64,000 nucleotides of DNA from SIG588 sp045591985 (GTDB lineage: Bacteria > Bacillota > Clostridia > Oscillospirales > Acutalibacteraceae), in assembly GCA_045591985.1 (NCBI GenBank), contig JAZNTV010000002.1:1-64000 (forward strand), written 5' to 3'. Below, one piece after another: positions 59,858-64,000 of this stretch; position 1 is the stretch's first letter; each line of letters begins with the position of its first letter. The position numbers and the translations under genes are program-made. A model generated the notes under the pieces. It had not been told where the DNA came from. It did not search any database and was given only the letters and a program-made list of their open reading frames with translations.

Positions 59858-61828
59858 TCAATCCAGTTCCACTTGGCCCGTATACAAGGTGTAGTATCGT
59901 CCTTTTTGCGCCAACAGATCGTCGTGGTCACCGCGCTCAATAATGCGGCCCTGTTCGAGCACCATAATGGCATTGGCGTTGCGCACGGTGGAGAGGCGAT
60001 GGGCGATCACAAAGGTCGTACGGTCGCGCATCAGGCGATCCATGCCGTGTTCGATGTGGCGCTCGGTACGGGTATCCACCGAACTGGTGGCTTCATCCAA
60101 CACCAGGATCGGCGCTTTGGAGAGTGCCGCACGGGCAATGTTTAACAGTTGGCGCTGGCCTTGCGAAAGGTTGGCGCCGTCCCCTTCCAACATGGTCTGA
60201 TAGCCGTCGGACAAACGCATAATGAACGAGTGTGCCGATGCTGTTTTGGCGGCAGCAACCACCTCTTCGTCGGTAGCGTCCAGCCGTCCGTAACGAATAT
60301 TTTCCATCACCGTACCGGTAAACAGATGCGTATCCTGCAACACCATGGCGATGTTACGGCGGAGTTCTTCGCGCGGGATGCGACGGATGTCCACACCGTC
60401 GATCGTAATTTCCCCCTCATCTATATCATAGAAGCGGTTCAGCAAATTGGTGACAGTGGTTTTTCCCGCGCCTGTCGAACCCACAAACGCAATCTTTTGC
60501 CCGGGTTTGGCATAGAGCGAAATATCTTTCAGCACCACCTTGTCGGGCGTGTAGCCGAAGGTGACGTTTTTCAATTCCACATAGCCCTTCATGTTCGGCA
60601 ACGCTTCGGCATCCGCCGCGTCGGCCGTTTCGGGGGCTTCGTCCAACACTTGAAATACCCGTTCCGCGCCCGCAAGCGCCGCAAAGATCGTGCTGGTCTG
60701 CATCGACAGGGTGTTGATGGGCTGGGAGAACTGACGCGAATAGCCTGCAAACACGGTCAGCGCACCGGGCGTAAAACCCGCGACCACCATCATCACGGCA
60801 CCGACGCCGATGGTCACACTGTAACTCACCTGTGACAGGTTGCCCATGATGGGACCCATGATACCTCCGAAGAACTGTGCCTTAAACTGTTTATCGCGCA
60901 GATCGTTATTCAAAAGGCCGAACTCCTCTTCCGCCGCCTCTTCACGATTGAAGACCTTGATGACCTTTTGCCCCGATACGGTCTCTTCGATATAACCGTT
61001 GACCGCGCCGAGTGCCGATTGTTGCCCGCCGTAATACTTGCTGCTGCGGCGGGCAATGGCCGCGCCGCCAAACGAGAAGAGCGGTACAAACACCACCGTA
61101 ACCAGCGTGAGCACCCAGTTGGTAGTCACCATGAACAAAAACGTACCCACCAATGTGATCGCGCCCGAGACCAGCTGCACAAGCGAGTGGTTGAGCATTA
61201 CGTCGATGTTGTCCACGTCGTTGGTAAAACGGCTCATCACTTCGCCTGTGGAGTGGCGATCGAAGAACCGCACGGGCAAGGTCTGTAATTTTTGAAACAG
61301 ATCGTTGCGAATACGCTCTACCGCGCCCTGCGAAACGGCCAACATCAGGCGACTTTGCGCATAGGTACACACCAACGCAACGGCATACACCGAAAGCAGC
61401 ACCAAAAGCGCCGCCGCCAGATAGGTTACCACCGCCGCATAGGGTGAGTGACGCATCATTTGTTCGATCCACGGCAGGTGGGAAAAGCGATCGATCACGC
61501 GGTCGGCCAGCACGGCAAACACGCCGTCTTTGTTCGTGGTGGGAATACCGCTTAATCGGTTAACGATCGGCATGATAAGGTAGGATGCCGCCAACGACGC
61601 CACCGTGCTGAACAACATACAAACCAACACCAACGCCAGATGCCATCGATACGGCTTTACATACCCCGCCAAGCGTTTGATGCTTCCTTTGGAACTTTTG
61701 GGTTTGCCGCCGTGGATCTGCGGGCCGCGCCGTCCGCCAGGGCCGCCGGGGCCGAACCCGTGACCGCGCGGCGCGGAAGCCGCACGGTTATATTGTTTTT
61801 GGAGGTCTTCGAGTGTGCGTTTGGCCAT
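59858..61828 (-). CDS. ABC exporter half-transporter B (consensus site)
   Basis: 656 aa: a Gly/Arg-rich cytosolic N-terminal extension (residues 1-50, with GFGPGGPGGRRGPQ), six membrane helices and an ATPase domain with Walker A GSTGAGKTT, signature LSQGQRQL, Walker B ILVLDEATSSVD with catalytic Glu, and H-loop TFVIAHRLST. Pairs with the product of the upstream gene (1-base gap) to form a heterodimeric exporter of the multidrug type; substrate unknown. Confidence 0.94.
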   Translation of the reverse strand: MAKRTLEDLQKQYNRAASAPRGHGFGPGGPGGRRGPQIHGGKPKSSKGSIKRLAGYVKPYRWHLALVLVCMLFSTVASLAASYLIMPIVNRLSGIPTTNKDGVFAVLADRVIDRFSHLPWIEQMMRHSPYAAVVTYLAAALLVLLSVYAVALVCTYAQSRLMLAVSQGAVERIRNDLFQKLQTLPVRFFDRHSTGEVMSRFTNDVDNIDVMLNHSLVQLVSGAITLVGTFLFMVTTNWVLTLVTVVFVPLFSFGGAAIARRSSKYYGGQQSALGAVNGYIEETVSGQKVIKVFNREEAAEEEFGLLNNDLRDKQFKAQFFGGIMGPIMGNLSQVSYSVTIGVGAVMMVVAGFTPGALTVFAGYSRQFSQPINTLSMQTSTIFAALAGAERVFQVLDEAPETADAADAEALPNMKGYVELKNVTFGYTPDKVVLKDISLYAKPGQKIAFVGSTGAGKTTVTNLLNRFYDIDEGEITIDGVDIRRIPREELRRNIAMVLQDTHLFTGTVMENIRYGRLDATDEEVVAAAKTASAHSFIMRLSDGYQTMLEGDGANLSQGQRQLLNIARAALSKAPILVLDEATSSVDTRTERHIEHGMDRLMRDRTTFVIAHRLSTVRNANAIMVLEQGRIIERGDHDDLLAQKGRYYTLYTGQVELD

Positions 61829-61829
61829 C

Positions 61830-63557
61830 TCACCCTACCTCCTTTTCCATCTGGGAATAGTAGATCTCGCCGTATTCCGCACAGCGAGCAAGCAACTCTT
61901 CGTGGGTACCGACATCTACTACCGTCCCTTCATCCATCACAACAATGGTATCCGCCTCCATCACCGAAGAGATGCGCTGGGCGATCAAGATCTTGGTTGC
62001 CCCTTTCAGTTCGTTCGCAAAGGCACGGCGGATCTGTGCTTCGGTCGCGGTATCTACCGCACTGGTAGAGTCGTCTAAGATGAGGATCCGGGGTTTCTTT
62101 AGCAACGCACGCGCAATACACAACCGCTGCTTCTGGCCGCCCGACACATTGGTACCCCCTTGTTCGAGCGCGGTATCATATCCGTCTTGGAAGGTACGCA
62201 CGAACTTATCGGCCTGTGCCTGTTCTGCGGCGGCGATCATCGCTTCGTCACTCGCCGTCTCGTCCCCCCACCGCAGGTTGTACGCAATGGAACCTGAAAA
62301 CAGCACGTTCTTTTGGAGCACCATACCAATGCCGTCGCGCAACGCGTGGAGCGGATAGTCGCGCACATCCACGCCGTCTACCAACACCGCGCCTTCGTCG
62401 GCATCGTATAAGCGGGGGATCAGCGAGACCAGCGTGCTTTTGCCGCAACCGGTCGAACCGATGATACCCACCGTTTGCCCGGCTTCGATCGTGAGATCGA
62501 TGTTCCGCAATACGGGTTCTTCCGCCGTCTTATAGTAGCGGAAAGACACGTTGCGAAACTCCACACGCCCCGCCGTCACACGGTGGTCGGCCGTGGCGGT
62601 ATCGGGAATATCCGTTTCTTCATCCAACACTTCACGAATACGGCGAGCGGAGGCCAAAGCACGAGACGAGTTCATCAGCATCACGGTGACCATCATCAGC
62701 GAAAAGAGGATCTGGTTTACGTAGGTAACGAATGCCGACAGATCGCCCACCGGCATCCCTGCATCCAACACCATATTCCCTCCGAACCACAACACCGCCG
62801 TTACGGTGAGATTCATAAACAAGGTCATAACGGGTTGCATAAAGATCATCACGCTCATGGCGGACGTTCCCGCCTGTTTCAATCCGCGATTGGCGACGCC
62901 GAACTTTTCATTTTCGTACGTTTCCCGCACGAAGGATTTGACCACCCGTACATTGGTTACGTTTTCCTGCACCGTGTTGTTCAGTTTATCGATCTTGGTT
63001 TGCATCGTGGCAAACCGCATAAAGCCGGTGCGAATAATGAAGAGCACCGCGATCAGCATCAGCGGCACCGACACAGCAAACACCGTAGCCAGCGACGGAC
63101 GGAGCGAAAACGCCATAACGAGCGCGCCGATCAGCATGCCGGGTGAACGTAAAAACATGCGCAACAGCATGTTCACAAAATTCTGCAACTGGGTCACGTC
63201 GTTGGTCAGGCGGGTAACCAGTGAGCCGGTGCTGAACTTATCGATGTTCGCAAACGAAAAAGTCTGCACACGGGCGTACACATCCTGCCGCAGATCGGCG
63301 GCAAAGTTGACCGAGGCTTTGGCACCGTACCACGCGCCGCCGACGCCGCCCGCCATCATCAAAAGAGCGGTAAACACCATCATTGCCGCCTGTCCGATAC
63401 CGTTGGCCACCGAAAGGGTGCCCGCTTCCGCCATGTTGATGATATTGGCAAGATAGCGCGGCATCAACACCTCGCCGATAACTTCAACGATCATACACAG
63501 CGGTCCCAACACAAAAAACCGTCGGTAGGGACGCACGTATTTCATCCATCGTTTCAT
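61830..63557 (-). CDS. ABC exporter half-transporter A (degenerate site)
   Basis: 575 aa: six membrane helices and an ATPase domain with Walker A GSTGCGKST, signature VSGGQKQR, and Walker B ILILDDSTSAVD. Asp replaces the catalytic Glu, and the H-loop region reads ILIAQRISS with Gln in place of His. These are the marks of the non-catalytic partner in heterodimeric exporters such as TM287/288 and BmrCD. First gene of the operon. Confidence 0.94.
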   Translation of the reverse strand: MKRWMKYVRPYRRFFVLGPLCMIVEVIGEVLMPRYLANIINMAEAGTLSVANGIGQAAMMVFTALLMMAGGVGGAWYGAKASVNFAADLRQDVYARVQTFSFANIDKFSTGSLVTRLTNDVTQLQNFVNMLLRMFLRSPGMLIGALVMAFSLRPSLATVFAVSVPLMLIAVLFIIRTGFMRFATMQTKIDKLNNTVQENVTNVRVVKSFVRETYENEKFGVANRGLKQAGTSAMSVMIFMQPVMTLFMNLTVTAVLWFGGNMVLDAGMPVGDLSAFVTYVNQILFSLMMVTVMLMNSSRALASARRIREVLDEETDIPDTATADHRVTAGRVEFRNVSFRYYKTAEEPVLRNIDLTIEAGQTVGIIGSTGCGKSTLVSLIPRLYDADEGAVLVDGVDVRDYPLHALRDGIGMVLQKNVLFSGSIAYNLRWGDETASDEAMIAAAEQAQADKFVRTFQDGYDTALEQGGTNVSGGQKQRLCIARALLKKPRILILDDSTSAVDTATEAQIRRAFANELKGATKILIAQRISSVMEADTIVVMDEGTVVDVGTHEELLARCAEYGEIYYSQMEKEVG

Positions 63558-63587
63558 CGCGGTTCCTCCTTTGGAACAGATAGTCTT

Positions 63588-63616
63588 ATTTTATCAAATA
63601 TCGTGCGGTTGTGCAA
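63588..63616 (-). promoter_or_regulatory. Promoter of the ABC exporter operon
   Basis: Minus strand: TTGCAC, 17-bp spacer, TAAAAT. Confidence 0.7.
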
Positions 63617-63701
63617 CATACAAAAATGACAACCCTTCCTTCCCAAATGCGTTTTGTTCACAGCACTTTGTTGAATTTACAAAAAAATATTGCTTTTTCT
63701 C

Positions 63702-63730
63702 TTTTCATACGGCGCATACTGTGGTATACT
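63702..63730 (+). promoter_or_regulatory. Promoter of the M16-like gene
   Basis: TTTTCA, 17-bp spacer ending TGTGG, TATACT (extended -10). Confidence 0.65.
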
Positions 63731-63766
63731 ACTCATGATTATACCAATTACGAGGAGGTTTGCCCG

Positions 63767-64000
63767 TTGTCTATCACGGTGTTTGAACCTGTAAAAGCCG
63801 TGCGCGTAGTCGCCATACCCGACACCGCCGAGCGGTTCAAGACGGCGCAACTCACGGTACAACTGTTGGTACCGCTTGCCGAGGAAACCGCCGCCGCCAA
63901 TGCGTTGGTGCCCTTTTTGTTGCGGCGCGCCTGCCGCGCGTTCCCCGATTTTCCCGCTCTCAAACGGGAACTCGACCGCTTGTACGGTGCGCGACTGACC
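63767..64000 (+). CDS. yfmF: M16 peptidase-like protein, YfmF type (partial, cut by window end)
   Basis: Only the first 78 residues are present. TTG start with GAGGAGG eight bases upstream. The reading includes FKTAQLTVQLLVPLAEETAAANALVPFLLRRACRAFPDFPALKRELDRLYGARLT, which matches the start of YfmF-like inactive M16 proteins (FKT, then LDRLYGA); the HxxEH site of active peptidases is not seen in this part. In related genomes a YfmH-type partner follows; that would be outside the window. Confidence 0.8.
   Translation, partial: MSITVFEPVKAVRVVAIPDTAERFKTAQLTVQLLVPLAEETAAANALVPFLLRRACRAFPDFPALKRELDRLYGARLT

Noticed and set aside
61830..63557. Inactivating mutation in the ABC ATPase (Asp for catalytic Glu, Gln for His)
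   Set aside because: The same substitutions are normal for the degenerate half of heterodimeric exporters, and the partner gene has the consensus site.

Overview
The window comes from a Gram-positive anaerobe of the class Clostridia, most likely an uncultured gut member of the Oscillospirales (Ruminococcaceae/Oscillospiraceae type). Support comes from the SCIFF peptide and its radical SAM maturase, a transketolase split into two genes, a heterodimeric ABC exporter, a YfmF-type M16 protein, a cohesin-like surface protein with PTTT repeats, GGAGG-type ribosome binding sites with frequent GTG/TTG starts, and many sigma-A promoters with 16-17 bp spacers. Placement below class is inference. No tRNA, rRNA, CRISPR array, prophage or insertion sequence was seen.

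Layout. 1-7.2 kb: thiol-redox pair (TlpA-like, CcdA), the GTPase YchF, a GH78 alpha-L-rhamnosidase with a Cof-type phosphatase, a small transaldolase and a DeoR regulator. 7.2-17.8 kb is a sugar region: L-fucose isomerase plus a GH116 glycosidase with a divergent AraC regulator, an AT-rich small membrane gene followed by nested palindromes, xylulokinase-xylose isomerase with a second divergent AraC regulator and a repeated operator-like motif, and a decayed FGGY kinase. 17.8-25.3 kb is a left-pointing run: SCIFF peptide, maturase, PLP decarboxylase, metF, a separate methionine synthase activation domain, metH, and the kinase remnant. 25.4-32 kb: a Gfo/Idh protein, an aminotransferase plus nucleotide-sugar dehydratase pair, a PAP2 phosphatase and lactaldehyde reductase FucO. 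32-39 kb: cohesin-like protein, YfhO, DegV and three small accessory genes.

39-43.8 kb holds the most unusual locus: a tightly overlapping Rnf-like operon rnfC-rnfD-rnfE-rnfA with no rnfG or rnfB. RnfA lacks both cysteines expected for the intramembrane 2Fe-2S cluster, RnfE keeps one of two, and RnfC has lost the flavin/NADH glycine motif but keeps two 4Fe-4S motifs. A gene of the DUF4015 type follows, and a MecA-like adaptor gene is divergent.

43.8-64 kb: ribulose-phosphate epimerase; a glycosyltransferase, pyruvyltransferase and flippase operon; CPBP protein with TadA; two-part transketolase; an RsmF-like RNA methyltransferase; pyruvate kinase; a PHP-domain protein; an ACT protein with homoserine dehydrogenase and aspartokinase; a heterodimeric ABC exporter; and the start of a YfmF-like protein.

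How it fits together: plant or mucin glycans are trimmed by GH78 and GH116, xylose and 6-deoxy sugars are isomerised (XylA, FucI), xylulose is phosphorylated (XylB) and enters the pentose phosphate route (Rpe, transketolase, transaldolase) and then pyruvate kinase. FucO would reduce lactaldehyde from fucose or rhamnose to propanediol. MetF, MetH, Hom and LysC serve methionine and aspartate-family amino acid synthesis.
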